Shown here: positions 1-9,412 of the stretch, in pieces
Numbering within the stretch: the first letter of the stretch is position 1
Layout: each line of letters starts with the position of its first letter
From: DATMGU01 sp035555315
GTDB taxonomy: Bacteria; Pseudomonadota; Alphaproteobacteria; ATCC43930; CGMCC-115725
NCBI GenBank assembly: GCA_035555315.1
Contig: DATMGU010000014.1
Location: forward strand, 62,001-126,000
Length of the DNA: 64,000 nt
Direction of reading: 5' to 3'
Position numbers and translations under genes: made by a program
Notes under the pieces: model-generated
What the model saw: only the letters and a program-made list of their open reading frames with translations
Database searches by the model: none
What the model was told of the DNA's origin: nothing

Positions 1-1019
1 GCGTCGAGGTCGAGCTTGCCGGCGAGTTCGCGGATGCTGTCGGCCCGGATCGGCGGATAGAGCGATGGCATGAAGAGCTCGAGCGAGGCCGCGTCGAAGA
101 CGATATAGGCGATCTGATCGGGCTGGGCCGCCACCAGACGCCCCCAGATGGCATAGCGTTTAGGCCAGACATCCTCGCCTTCGTCGTAAAAGCGCTGGGC
201 GTGCTTGTTCACGACGATGCCGAACACGACGCAGTCGAGCCGCGTGATGATGCCACCGTCGAAGCGGGGCGCGCGCGCGTCGATTGCCACGGCGTGGCAC
301 TGGGTCGGGTCGCCGATCCGCTCGACGCCCTTGTCGAGCAGGAGCTTCAGTACCGAGCCGCGATTATAGGGCGTGCCCCGGATCAGGAAATTATCCGCGA
401 TGTCGCCCCAATACATCTTCAGCCAGTCGATATTGGCCTCGAAGCCGCCGGCGGCGGCGACCAGCGTGGCCGCCCGGATCGCCACCCGCTCGCCGTCGCG
501 CAGCAAGGTTGCGGACAGGAACATGCTGTCCGCGATCTCCAGATCGACGATTTCGGCATCGTAGAGGACCTCGACGCCCAGGCTCGTCGCCGTTCGATAG
601 AGGGCATTCAGCATCGCCCGGCCACCGCCGAGGAAGAAGGAGTTGGTCCGCCCCAGGCTGAGCGTGCCGCCGAGCGACGGTTGAAAACGCACGCCCTGCT
701 CGGCGATCCAGTCCAGCATCTCCTTGGACTGGCTGATCATGTGACGCGCGAGCAACTCGTCGGTGTTGCCGGCGGTGACGCGCCGCAGATCGTCCCAGAA
801 CTCATCTTCGGTATAGGGGCCGCTCAGCGTCGCGGTGGCGCTGTCATGGGCGCACCGCATGTTGCGGGTGTGGCGGGTGTTGCCGCCTCGATAGAATTTG
901 GGCGCCGCCTCCAGAACGAGAACCGTGGCGCCCAGGCGCCGGGCGCTGATCGCCGCGCACAGCGCCGCGTTGCCACCGCCGGCGATCAGGACGTCGAACC
1001 GCCGCGTCAGGTCGATCAA
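1..1019 (-). CDS. tcuA: TcuA-like FAD-dependent tricarballylate dehydrogenase (3' end outside window)
   Basis: Flavoprotein of the fumarate reductase/succinate dehydrogenase superfamily; the family member TcuA oxidises tricarballylate to cis-aconitate. The N-terminus holds the Rossmann dinucleotide motif (VLIAGGGNAALCAA), then a GGN-HTRNMRC block, a PSLGGTLSLGRTNSFF stretch and a GDPTQCHAVAIDARAP block. All of these closely match my recollection of TcuA. The start is a TTG with GGAGAG five bases upstream. It is the last visible gene of a leftward operon, 43 bases after the cupin, and the C-terminal quarter is off the window. The family match is strong. The substrate here is inference, because no TcuB or TcuC partner is visible in the window. 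Confidence 0.85.
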   Translation of the reverse strand, partial: MIDLTRRFDVLIAGGGNAALCAAISARRLGATVLVLEAAPKFYRGGNTRHTRNMRCAHDSATATLSGPYTEDEFWDDLRRVTAGNTDELLARHMISQSKEMLDWIAEQGVRFQPSLGGTLSLGRTNSFFLGGGRAMLNALYRTATSLGVEVLYDAEIVDLEIADSMFLSATLLRDGERVAIRAATLVAAAGGFEANIDWLKMYWGDIADNFLIRGTPYNRGSVLKLLLDKGVERIGDPTQCHAVAIDARAPRFDGGIITRLDCVVFGIVVNKHAQRFYDEGEDVWPKRYAIWGRLVAAQPDQIAYIVFDAASLELFMPSLYPPIRADSIRELAGKLDLD

Positions 1020-1062
1020 TGGTGCTCTCCGGTGAGGGTAATCCGAGGGCTCGCCGGCCGGG

Positions 1063-1425
1063 TCACTCGTCCTTGACCGGGGTCGTCACGACGATGAAGA
1101 CCAGGTCGTTGAGACCGTTATTGGCGATCGAGTGGGCGATGCCGGGCGGCAGGAAGATCACGTCGTGTTTGCGCACGACGGTGCGCTGTCCGTCTATCAC
1201 CATCAGCCCTTCGCCCTCCAGCACATGATAGACCTGCTCCTGCACCTTGTGGCTGTGCAGCTCGACACGGGCCTTCGGCTGATAGGCGGAAATCCGATAG
1301 TCGATATGCCGGCTACCGGCGGTGTCCGGATGGACCAGCGGCTTCGACAAGGCCCCGCCGAAATGGCCGGGAAACTCCAGCCAGTCGACCTCGGCGATGT
1401 TGCGTATGAAGGGTTTGCGTTCCAA
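1063..1425 (-). CDS. single-domain cupin protein
   Basis: A 120-residue cupin_2 protein. Motif 1 carries the metal ligands (HSH near residue 58, then a Glu and the LEGEG turn). Motif 2 is PPGIAHSI, so a metal-binding cupin is likely. Such small cupins act as isomerases, dioxygenase-like enzymes or ligand-binding accessory proteins; the role here is unknown. The start is a TTG, with a strong GGAGG five to six bases upstream; no better ATG exists. It lies between the epimerase-like SDR and the TcuA-like gene in the same leftward operon, so it probably acts on the same substrate. Confidence 0.8.
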   Translation of the reverse strand: MERKPFIRNIAEVDWLEFPGHFGGALSKPLVHPDTAGSRHIDYRISAYQPKARVELHSHKVQEQVYHVLEGEGLMVIDGQRTVVRKHDVIFLPPGIAHSIANNGLNDLVFIVVTTPVKDE

Positions 1426-1455
1426 GTCTGCCTCCTACCCGATGGTGTTTTGTGA

Positions 1456-2403
1456 TTATTGAAGTTCTTCGCGCCGCGCGGCGATGCATGCGGCCAGGCC
1501 CGCCCGGATGTCATAGCGAGGGGCATAGCCGAGGTCGGTCCGCGCGCGGGTGATGTCGAGCGCGCCCTTGCGGACCACCTCGACGCCATCGGCGAAGGAA
1601 TAGTTGCCGGGCCCGATCGAAATGTCGGCCCCGGGAACGAGGTCGCGCAGGATGGCGACGATTTCGCCGAGCGACCGGGCCGTGCCGGTGGCCAGGTGAT
1701 AGGCGTCGAACGTCGTGGTAGGGGCGTCGAGCGCCAGCACGATGCCGTCGACCAGATCGTCGATGAAAACGTGATCGACCCGAAAATCGCCGCCGCGCTC
1801 GATATGCAGCGAGCGGCCGTCGACCGCCGCGTCGACCAGGGTCTTGGGCACGCGCGGCCGCGGCAGCCCCGGGCCATAGACCCAGCAGGTCCGCAGATGG
1901 AGGATGCTGAGGCCATGTTCCGACGCCATGTCGCGGCCCAGCTGCTCCACGGCGAATTTCGAGATGCCATAGGGCTTCATGGGACGGCAGGGATGGGTTT
2001 CGTCGATCGTATCGGCGCTGAACGGGCCGTAGATCTCCTCGGTGCTGAGGTTGACCATGCGGCGGATGCCGTGAAGCCGCATGGCGGTCATCACGTTCAG
2101 CGAGCCTTCGACATTCACCCGCAGGGTGGCGATCGGGCTCGACAGCGACTGCACGACGCCGACGATCGCGGCGCAGTGCACGATGCCGTCCGGCCGGTAC
2201 CGCCGGACGACGTCCATCACCTGCGGCCATTCGGTCAGCTCGCCGGGCGCGAACACGATGGTAGGATAACGCGCCCGCAGCGCCTCGAACGCGGGTGATG
2301 ACCGGATGTCGAAGGCAACCGCGGTGTCACCGCGCTCCGCCAGCCGCCGACAGACCGCGGCCCCGATGAAGCCACAGCCGCCGGTCACGAGTATCGTCGC
2401 CAT
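1456..2403 (-). CDS. NAD-dependent epimerase/dehydratase (extended SDR)
   Basis: A 315-residue extended SDR. The N-terminal NAD-binding motif is TGGCGFIG; the catalytic STEEIYG and YGISK (Tyr-x3-Lys) motifs follow at about residues 120-150. These proteins usually work on nucleotide sugars, but relatives in catabolic operons oxidise sugar acids. The second role fits better, since the neighbours are a ThDP enzyme, a cupin and a flavin dehydrogenase. The start is the ATG directly before the Rossmann strand, 23 bases after the ThDP gene. A longer reading frame upstream overlaps the ThDP gene and is not used. Substrate unknown. Confidence 0.8.
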   Translation of the reverse strand: MATILVTGGCGFIGAAVCRRLAERGDTAVAFDIRSSPAFEALRARYPTIVFAPGELTEWPQVMDVVRRYRPDGIVHCAAIVGVVQSLSSPIATLRVNVEGSLNVMTAMRLHGIRRMVNLSTEEIYGPFSADTIDETHPCRPMKPYGISKFAVEQLGRDMASEHGLSILHLRTCWVYGPGLPRPRVPKTLVDAAVDGRSLHIERGGDFRVDHVFIDDLVDGIVLALDAPTTTFDAYHLATGTARSLGEIVAILRDLVPGADISIGPGNYSFADGVEVVRKGALDITRARTDLGYAPRYDIRAGLAACIAARREELQ

Positions 2404-2426
2404 GGGTGAGGTCTCCGGATCTATTC

Positions 2427-4226
2427 TCAGGCGACCGGCGCGAACGAGGTGGTCCGATGGCGCTCGCCGAAGACCGGTTCCTTGTGCGGCGTCGGCGGTA
2501 AGGCCCAGGCGCCGGTCGCGGGGGGGCGGATATTGGCGTCCACATGCACATCGATCAGATAGGGAATGTTCGCCGCGATCGCGTGCTCCAGGGCCCCCGC
2601 GAAATCCTCCGACCGGGTGATGGTGACGCCCTGAACGCCGGCGGCGCGCGCCCAGGCGGCGAAATCGGGATTGTAGGGCGCGCCGTTCTGGTCCGGCCGA
2701 TAGAAGGCGGTGCCGAGTTCGCGCCCCTCGAACAGCCCGTATTGGATGTCGCGGATGGCGCCCCAGGCGAAGTTGTTCCACACCACCCAGATGACCGCGA
2801 TGTTGAATTCCACGGCGGTGCACAGGACATGCGGTACCATCGAAAAGCCGCCATCGCCGCACACGGAAATGCATACTTTGTCGGGGGCCGCGAGCTTGGC
2901 GCCGAGCACGCTGCACGGCCCAAAGCCCATGCCGGAAAATCCCCAGCTGTTCAGCATGGTCTGCGGGTGGCGGGACGGCCAGAACTGCATATACCAATTA
3001 TGGTGCACGCCCGCGTCGAAGGTCAGGATGGCGTCTCGCGGGATCACCTTCAGGCAGTCGGCCACGATCCGCTCCGGCCGGATCGGATGGGAGTGCAGTT
3101 CGAAATTCGGCGCGGTGAAGTCGTGCCATGCCTTGCGCCATTCGGCGATATCCGCGTGCCAGCCCGCGAGGCGCGGCTCGGCGCCGACGCCACGGGTGTC
3201 GAGGTCGGCCAGTACCTGGCGCAGGAAGCTGCGGGCATCGGCCAGGATGCCGAGATCTGCCGCGTAATTCCGGCCGATCTCGGCATGGTCGACATCGACA
3301 TGGACGAGCTTCGAATCGGGGAAATTCCAGGAATAGCCGGGCATCCAGGACGAGGCGGAGCGGTCGTCGAAACGCGCGCCCACGGCCAGGACCATGTCGC
3401 AGAACCGCCCGGCCTGATTGGCGGGATAGGCCCCGTTGCGTCCGATGAAGCCCAGCGATAGCGGATCATCCATATCGATGCAGCCCATGCCGTTGGGCGA
3501 GCTGATGACCGGCAGCGACAGGCGGTGGGCCAGGGCGGTCAGTTCCGCGCTGGCCTCCGACAAGGCGACACCATGGCCGATGAATACGACAGGGCGCTCG
3601 GCCGCCAGCAGCAGGTCCACCGCCGTCGCGACATCGGCGGCGTCGGCCGAGCTGCGCCGCTGGTTGAGGCGGTGCGGCTCGCCCGGTTCGAGGGCAACAT
3701 CGGCTTCTTCCTGGAACAGGTTGAAGGGGACATCGATGTTCACCGGCCCGGCGCGGCCCGACAGCATCGTGCTGGTGGCCTGACGCAGGGCCAGCGGCAG
3801 CATGTCGACCCGGCTCGGCTGATAGCTGCGCTTCACCACCGGACGCATCACATTGGGGAAATCCGCCTGGTTATGGCGGTTCAGCTCCTGGAACGGGCTG
3901 CGGTTGAATTGCGAGGTCGGCACATTCGCCGTGATGGCGAGAAAGGCCGAGGAATCCGACAGCGCCAGGGCGGTCGCCATGATCAGATTGGCCGATCCCG
4001 GCCCGCAGGAGGTCAGCGTCGCGACCGCCTCGTGCTTCACGCGGAAATAGCCGTCGGCCATGTGTCCGGCCGTCTGTTCGTGGCGTGGCGAGATCAGCGT
4101 GATGTCGTCGCGCGCCGCGTAGAGCGCGTCGAGCATGCCGACATTGCCGTGACCGCAGATCCCGAACACGTAGGGGACCTTCTCCTTGACGAGATGTTCG
4201 ACGATGAGTTCGGCGCCCTTGGGCAT
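2427..4226 (-). CDS. thiamine-diphosphate-dependent enzyme, acetolactate synthase-like
   Basis: A 599-residue protein with the three-domain layout of acetolactate synthase and its catabolic relatives. The ThDP-activating Glu lies in RHEQTAGHMADGY (Glu50). The ThDP/Mg motif begins with GDGGFSM near residue 455 and ends in NN about 27 residues later. Members of this superfamily decarboxylate 2-oxoacids, ligate aldehydes or cleave cyclic diketones, as in cyclohexane-1,2-dione hydrolase and IolD. No regulatory small subunit is nearby, and the neighbours are catabolic SDRs, so biosynthetic IlvB is unlikely. GGGAAG lies eight bases before the ATG. The reaction is not determined from sequence. Confidence 0.85.
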   Translation of the reverse strand: MPKGAELIVEHLVKEKVPYVFGICGHGNVGMLDALYAARDDITLISPRHEQTAGHMADGYFRVKHEAVATLTSCGPGSANLIMATALALSDSSAFLAITANVPTSQFNRSPFQELNRHNQADFPNVMRPVVKRSYQPSRVDMLPLALRQATSTMLSGRAGPVNIDVPFNLFQEEADVALEPGEPHRLNQRRSSADAADVATAVDLLLAAERPVVFIGHGVALSEASAELTALAHRLSLPVISSPNGMGCIDMDDPLSLGFIGRNGAYPANQAGRFCDMVLAVGARFDDRSASSWMPGYSWNFPDSKLVHVDVDHAEIGRNYAADLGILADARSFLRQVLADLDTRGVGAEPRLAGWHADIAEWRKAWHDFTAPNFELHSHPIRPERIVADCLKVIPRDAILTFDAGVHHNWYMQFWPSRHPQTMLNSWGFSGMGFGPCSVLGAKLAAPDKVCISVCGDGGFSMVPHVLCTAVEFNIAVIWVVWNNFAWGAIRDIQYGLFEGRELGTAFYRPDQNGAPYNPDFAAWARAAGVQGVTITRSEDFAGALEHAIAANIPYLIDVHVDANIRPPATGAWALPPTPHKEPVFGERHRTTSFAPVA

Positions 4227-4269
4227 GACGGTGACTTCCCTGTTTCTCGATGAGGCCGGCTGGGGACTC

Positions 4270-5157
<888 letters not shown>

Positions 5158-5281
5158 CGTTTCGATGAGGCTATTTTTTCAGAATGCCGCATGTCAATCA
5201 TCATCGCGAAAAATCGTATATCGTCGAAATATCTTCCACCATCGAGACGGCCGGCCGGGGCAATGAGCCTGTCAATATATC

Positions 5282-5305
5282 CTCATAATATCATGCATTT
5301 ATGAG
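5282..5305. promoter_or_regulatory. inverted repeat, candidate operator
   Basis: Perfect 7-base arms, CTCATAA and TTATGAG, separated by 10 bases, in an A+T-rich intergenic stretch. The spacing places the two arms about one helical turn and a half apart, centre to centre, as for a dimeric regulator. The TTATGA half also occurs in the repeated elements at 14406 and 16276. The binding protein is unknown. Confidence 0.5.
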
Positions 5306-5402
5306 AATTTCGAAGCCGATTTGGCAGTGGTGGGCCGCCATCTCGACTCCCATCGTGCCGATAATATTTAGTCGGGAAGTCGACGGAGCGCATCGATAAA
5401 CT

Positions 5403-5437
5403 TGCGACATTGGAAAATTATAGATCATTATGTCGCA
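5403..5437. promoter_or_regulatory. inverted repeat, candidate operator
   Basis: Perfect 8-base arms, TGCGACAT and ATGTCGCA, with a 19-base A+T-rich spacer. It ends 76 bases before the start of the HAAT binding-protein gene, close to where a promoter is expected. It could be an operator for a regulator not in this window. No T-run follows, so it is not a terminator. Confidence 0.5.
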
Positions 5438-5513
5438 TATGGTCGATGTTGCCGGGGACTTTGAGGCAATGCGGCCCAACAGCCGTTCAAGGCGAAAAGC
5501 AGGGGAGAGAAAC

Positions 5514-6752
5514 ATGCTGGATCTGGTCGAGCCCAAGGACGCGGTGCGCTCGGACGTGACACGACGGGCGGGCCTCTCGGCATGCGTCGCCGCCGGGCTG
5601 GCCCTGCTCGCGCTCGGCGTGCCCGCCGTCTTCGCGCCCCCTGTCTCCGCACAAGATACGGGACCGATCAAAATCGGGCTGGCGATCACCCAGACCGGAC
5701 CCTTCTCTCCGCCGGCGAGCTACGAGCTGCGCGGCTACGAGCTCGCGGTCGATCAGATCAACAAGTCCGGCGGCCTGCTCGGACGGCAGCTCCAGATCGT
5801 GAAATACGATGATCAGGGCAATCCGGCGACCGCGGTGCAGCTCTATCAGAAGCTGTTGACCGACGATCGGGTCGATCTGCTGCTCAGCCCCTACCAGACG
5901 GACCTGGTCGGCGCCGTGGCCCCGGTGGTCAACCGGGCGAAAAAGGTCATGCCGTCGCTGGCGGCGAATGTGGAGCATTTCGAGGGCAAGTATCCCTATC
6001 TGATACAGTCGATGACCCAGACGTCGCGCTACATGGCGCCCATCATCGATCTGGCGGCGGCCAAGGGTTACAAGACCATCGCGATCCTGGTGCAGAACAC
6101 TCAGTTCCCCCAGCAACTCGCCCAGGGCATCGAGGAAAAGGCCAAGGAGAAGGGCCTCACGGTCGTCTTCAAGGAAACCTATGCGCCGACAACGACGGAT
6201 TTCAGTGCGCTGGTGCTGAAGGCGTCGGAGGCCAAGCCGGACGTCATCATCGGCGCGACCTATCTGGCGGATGCGCAAGGCATCGTGCGCGCCGCGAAGT
6301 CGCAGAACGTTCAGGCCAAGATGTTCGCGTTCAGCATCGGCCCGGTCGAGCCTGAATTCTACAAGGGGCTGGGCACGGCGGCCGAGACCGTGTTCGGCAC
6401 GACCCTCTATTTCAAGACGCTGAAGACCAAGGGCAACGTCGAGTTCGTGGCGGCCTTCCGCGAAAAGTACAACCTCGACCCGACCTATCACGCCGCCGTG
6501 GCCTATGCCTCCATGAAGGTGTTCGGCGACGTCATCAAAAAGGTCGGCAGCCTCGATCAGGACAAGATCCGGGCGGAGTTCGTGAAGACCGCGGAGGAGA
6601 CCGTGGTGGGGCACTACGAGCTCGACCAGAACGGCAAGCAGCTCGGCTATGGCAGCTACGCCCTGCAATGGCTGAACGGCCAGCAGGAGCTCGTCTGGCC
6701 GAAAGCGGATGCGACGACCGATCCGGTCCTGCCGCATCCCGGCTGGAAATGA
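5514..6752 (+). CDS. HAAT-family ABC transporter substrate-binding protein
   Basis: A 412-residue periplasmic binding protein of the branched-chain-amino-acid (LivJ/K, Peripla_BP_6) type. A signal peptide covers about residues 1-46, with cleavage near VSA-QDT. The mature part starts with IKIGLAITQTGPFSPPA, the usual first strand. The start is the ATG after a strong AGGGGAGAGA ribosome site; a longer frame from 5430 is rejected. Permease and ATPase genes follow directly. Relatives bind amino acids, amides, aromatic acids or hydroxy acids, so the ligand is open. The end of the gene is duplicated as a short tandem repeat. Confidence 0.9.
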   Translation: MLDLVEPKDAVRSDVTRRAGLSACVAAGLALLALGVPAVFAPPVSAQDTGPIKIGLAITQTGPFSPPASYELRGYELAVDQINKSGGLLGRQLQIVKYDDQGNPATAVQLYQKLLTDDRVDLLLSPYQTDLVGAVAPVVNRAKKVMPSLAANVEHFEGKYPYLIQSMTQTSRYMAPIIDLAAAKGYKTIAILVQNTQFPQQLAQGIEEKAKEKGLTVVFKETYAPTTTDFSALVLKASEAKPDVIIGATYLADAQGIVRAAKSQNVQAKMFAFSIGPVEPEFYKGLGTAAETVFGTTLYFKTLKTKGNVEFVAAFREKYNLDPTYHAAVAYASMKVFGDVIKKVGSLDQDKIRAEFVKTAEETVVGHYELDQNGKQLGYGSYALQWLNGQQELVWPKADATTDPVLPHPGWK

Positions 6753-6782
6753 CCCGGCTGGAGTTAACCCGGCTGGAGATAA
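6738..6782 (+). repeat. three tandem 15-bp units duplicating a gene end
   Basis: Three head-to-tail copies of a 15-base unit (CCCGGCTGGAGATAA and close variants). The first copy is the last four codons and stop of the binding-protein gene (Pro-Gly-Trp-Lys-stop). The next two copies repeat it with TAA stops. The copies differ only at two or three positions before and in the stop codon. It looks like a local slippage duplication. Confidence 0.9.
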
Positions 6783-6824
6783 CCCGGTCCGCCCCCGCCC
6801 TGTGATCCCGAGCTCCGAGGCACC

Positions 6825-7700
6825 ATGCTCACCACCGTCGCGACCCTCGTCATTCTAGGCCTCATCTGGGGCGGCGTGTACCTCCTGATGGCCGAGGGCC
6901 TGAACCTCATCTACGGCGTCATGAAGGTCGTCAACCTGGCCCATGGCGACTTCATCGTCTTCGGGGGGCTTTTGGCGCTGACCCTGTTCGAAACCTTCGG
7001 GGTCAGCCCGGCGGTCTCCTTCCCGATCGCCGGGCTGCTGATCTTCGCCTTCGGCGCGCTGGTCCAGTTCGGCGTGATCGAGCGCATCGGGCTCGGTCGG
7101 CCGGATGCGGAACTGCGTACTCTGCTCGCGACCTTCGGGTTGTCCTACGTCGTGGCCAATACGAGCTTTCTGCTCTGGGGCTCGCAGTTCCAGTCGATCC
7201 CCTTCCTGCAGGGCTCGATCCAGCTCGGCACGATCGCGATCCCGGAAGCGCTGTTGATGTGCTCGGCGATCGCCTTCGCCATCGCGATCGTGGTCCATAT
7301 CTGGCTGACCCATACGATGCTCGGGAAATCCGTCCGGGCCGTGGCGCAATCCGGGCTCGGCGCGGCATCCTGCGGTCTCGACATCGTCTGGCTGCGCATC
7401 CTGGCCTTCGCGCTCGGTTCGGCGATGGCGGGCAGCGCCGGCGCGCTGCTGATCGCGCTGATCCCCTTCCAGACCGCCTCGGGCAGCGAGTTGACGGTGC
7501 AGGCCTTCACGCTCATCGCGCTCGGTGGCCTCGGCAATTACGGCGGGGCGTTCCTCGCCGCCGAGCTGCTCGGGCTGGTCGAGGTGTTCACGCAATACCT
7601 GTACGGCTCCAATGCCGCGAGCGCCCTCATCTATCTGGTTTTCATCGGTGTTCTGGTGTGTCGCCCGCAGGGGCTGCTCGGGCGGGTGGGGCGGGTATGA
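6825..7700 (+). CDS. livH: branched-chain amino-acid-type ABC permease LivH
   Basis: A 291-residue inner-membrane permease with about eight hydrophobic segments. It carries the family signature near the N-terminus (EGLNLIYGVMKVVNLAHGDF) and the late GGLGNYGGAFLAAELLG motif. It forms one half of the translocation pore with the LivM part of the next gene. GAGG lies a few bases before the ATG. Its last codons overlap the start of the livM-livG fusion in an ATGA arrangement, indicating translational coupling. The gap from the binding-protein gene contains the tandem repeat. Confidence 0.92.
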   Translation: MLTTVATLVILGLIWGGVYLLMAEGLNLIYGVMKVVNLAHGDFIVFGGLLALTLFETFGVSPAVSFPIAGLLIFAFGALVQFGVIERIGLGRPDAELRTLLATFGLSYVVANTSFLLWGSQFQSIPFLQGSIQLGTIAIPEALLMCSAIAFAIAIVVHIWLTHTMLGKSVRAVAQSGLGAASCGLDIVWLRILAFALGSAMAGSAGALLIALIPFQTASGSELTVQAFTLIALGGLGNYGGAFLAAELLGLVEVFTQYLYGSNAASALIYLVFIGVLVCRPQGLLGRVGRV

Positions 7701-9412
7701 AACAGCGCTATGGGGAAGGCCTCGTCTTCGCGGCCGTGCTTCTGGTCGGACTCGCGATCGCCGGTTTCGGCACCGGATATCAGGCCCAGACCCTATTCCA
7801 GATGGTGATGATGGTGTTGCTGGCCGTGGGCTGGAACGTCATCAGCGGCTTCACCGGCTATGTGTCGTTCGGCCAGGTCGCGTTCTTCGGGTTCGGCGCC
7901 TTCGCCGCGGCCGTCGCGATCCTGAACCTCGACGTGCCGTGGTACGTCGCGATGGGCATCGCCGGGGCCGCCGCCGCCCTGGTGGCGCTGCCGCTCGGCC
8001 TGATCATGCTGCGGCTCAGCGGCATCTTCTTCGCGCTCGGCATGTTCGGGCTGGCTCGGATCTTCCAGCTCACGGCGAGTTCGATCGACATCACCGGCGG
8101 TCCGATGGGGACCACGGTGCCGGGTGCCGAGTCGCCGAACCTGACGGCCATCGTCGCCATCGGCATCACCGCCGTCGCGGTCGCCATTACCTACGCCGTT
8201 TCCCGGTCGCGTCTCGGCCTTACTCTGATGGCGACGCGCGACGATCCCGTCGCGGCCCAGGCGGCCGGTGTCGATATCTGGAAGGCCAAGGTCATCGCCT
8301 TCTGCATCAGCGCCGCCTTCGCCGCCGTCGCCGGGGCCCTATACGTCTGGAATGTCGGCTACCTCGATCCCAGCAGCGCCTTCGCCGGCACGATCGAGTT
8401 GCAGAGCGTGTTGATGGTGCTGGCCGGGGGCATCGGCACCGTGTGGGGGCCGGTGATCGGTGGAGTGCTGGTCTCGCTGCTGTCGACCTTCCTATGGGCG
8501 AGTTTCCCGATGGAACAGCAAATCGTGCTGGGCGTGCTGACCATGGCGATCGCGGTCTTCGCGCCCACCGGGTTGATGGGCGCCCTGCGGCAGCGCGGCT
8601 GGATCCGGCGCGCCCCGATCTGGGGGCCGCCCCTTGCCGCCTCCGCTTCTCCGGTTACCACGACAGCCGTGCCGCGCGACGCGGGCGGCGCTCCCGTGCT
8701 GACCTGCCGAAAGCTCAGCGTGCGGTTCGGCGGCGTCAAGGCCGTGACCGAAGTCGACCTCGACGTGCGGGCGGGCGAGATGCTGGCCATCATCGGCCCG
8801 AACGGCGCCGGCAAGAGCAGCCTGTTCAACCTCATGTCCAACTTTCACCGACCGACCGGTGGCCAGGTTCTGCTCGACGGGCAGCCGATCCTCGGCATCG
8901 CACCGTTCCGGCTTGCACGCTGCGGCATCGCCCGTACGTTCCAGACCAGCCGGCTGTTCCGATCGATGAGCGTGTGGGAAACGGTCCTGGTCGCTGCCGC
9001 GAGCGTGGCACCCGATCGCCACGAGGCGGTGCGGGCGACGACCGAGATTCTCGACCGGATCGGCCTGCTCGATCGCTGGGACGATCCGCCCGATCTGCTG
9101 CCGCCCGGCCGCCAGCGGCTGCTGGAGATCGGCCGTGCCCTGGCGCTGAAACCGAGGGTACTGCTGCTCGACGAGGCCATGGCCGGCATGACCTTGCAGG
9201 AAATCGAACGCGTCCACGACGCGCTGCGCGCGGCGATCGCGCGCGGCACGGCCGTCGTCGCGATCGAGCACGTGCTGCCGGCCATCGCTCCTTTGGCGGC
9301 GCGCGTTCAGGTACTCGATTTCGGACGCACCATCGCCGAGGGCATTCCCCGCGAAGTCCTGCGCGACCCCATCGTGGTCGAAGCCTATATGGGAGCCGAA
9401 TATGACGCGTGA
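7697..9412 (+). CDS. fused LivM permease - LivG ATPase
   Basis: A 571-residue polypeptide. About residues 1-300 are a LivM-type permease, with FTGYVSFGQVAFFGFGAF and the late GGIGTVWGPVIGG motif. After an Ala/Pro-rich linker, about residues 330-571 form a LivG-type ATPase. The ATPase has Walker A GPNGAGKS near 366, a Q-loop region (ARTFQTSRLF) and Walker B VLLLDEAMAG near 488. The signature motif is unusual: LPPGRQ instead of the usual LSYGQQ, with Pro in place of the Ser. The frame is open throughout. It overlaps livH by four bases and livF by eleven. M-G fusions are known in HAAT systems, but separate genes are more common. Confidence 0.9.
   Translation: MKQRYGEGLVFAAVLLVGLAIAGFGTGYQAQTLFQMVMMVLLAVGWNVISGFTGYVSFGQVAFFGFGAFAAAVAILNLDVPWYVAMGIAGAAAALVALPLGLIMLRLSGIFFALGMFGLARIFQLTASSIDITGGPMGTTVPGAESPNLTAIVAIGITAVAVAITYAVSRSRLGLTLMATRDDPVAAQAAGVDIWKAKVIAFCISAAFAAVAGALYVWNVGYLDPSSAFAGTIELQSVLMVLAGGIGTVWGPVIGGVLVSLLSTFLWASFPMEQQIVLGVLTMAIAVFAPTGLMGALRQRGWIRRAPIWGPPLAASASPVTTTAVPRDAGGAPVLTCRKLSVRFGGVKAVTEVDLDVRAGEMLAIIGPNGAGKSSLFNLMSNFHRPTGGQVLLDGQPILGIAPFRLARCGIARTFQTSRLFRSMSVWETVLVAAASVAPDRHEAVRATTEILDRIGLLDRWDDPPDLLPPGRQRLLEIGRALALKPRVLLLDEAMAGMTLQEIERVHDALRAAIARGTAVVAIEHVLPAIAPLAARVQVLDFGRTIAEGIPREVLRDPIVVEAYMGAEYDA

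Larger units (their letters stand above)
5158..5513. promoter_or_regulatory. divergent intergenic control region
   Basis: Non-coding gap between the leftward SDR operon and the rightward HAAT transporter operon. It is clearly richer in A+T than the flanking genes. It holds two perfect inverted repeats, listed separately. An ATG at 5430 is in frame with the binding protein, but it lacks a ribosome site and would add a non-signal extension, so this stretch is treated as promoter DNA. I see no other gene in it. Confidence 0.7.

Noticed and set aside
2427..4226. Biosynthetic acetolactate synthase (ilvB)
   Set aside because: No ilvN or ilvC neighbour, and the operon partners are catabolic oxidoreductases.
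5430..5513. Upstream in-frame extension of the first HAAT binding protein
   Set aside because: The ATG at 5514 has a strong ribosome site and starts a normal signal peptide. The extension overlaps an inverted repeat.
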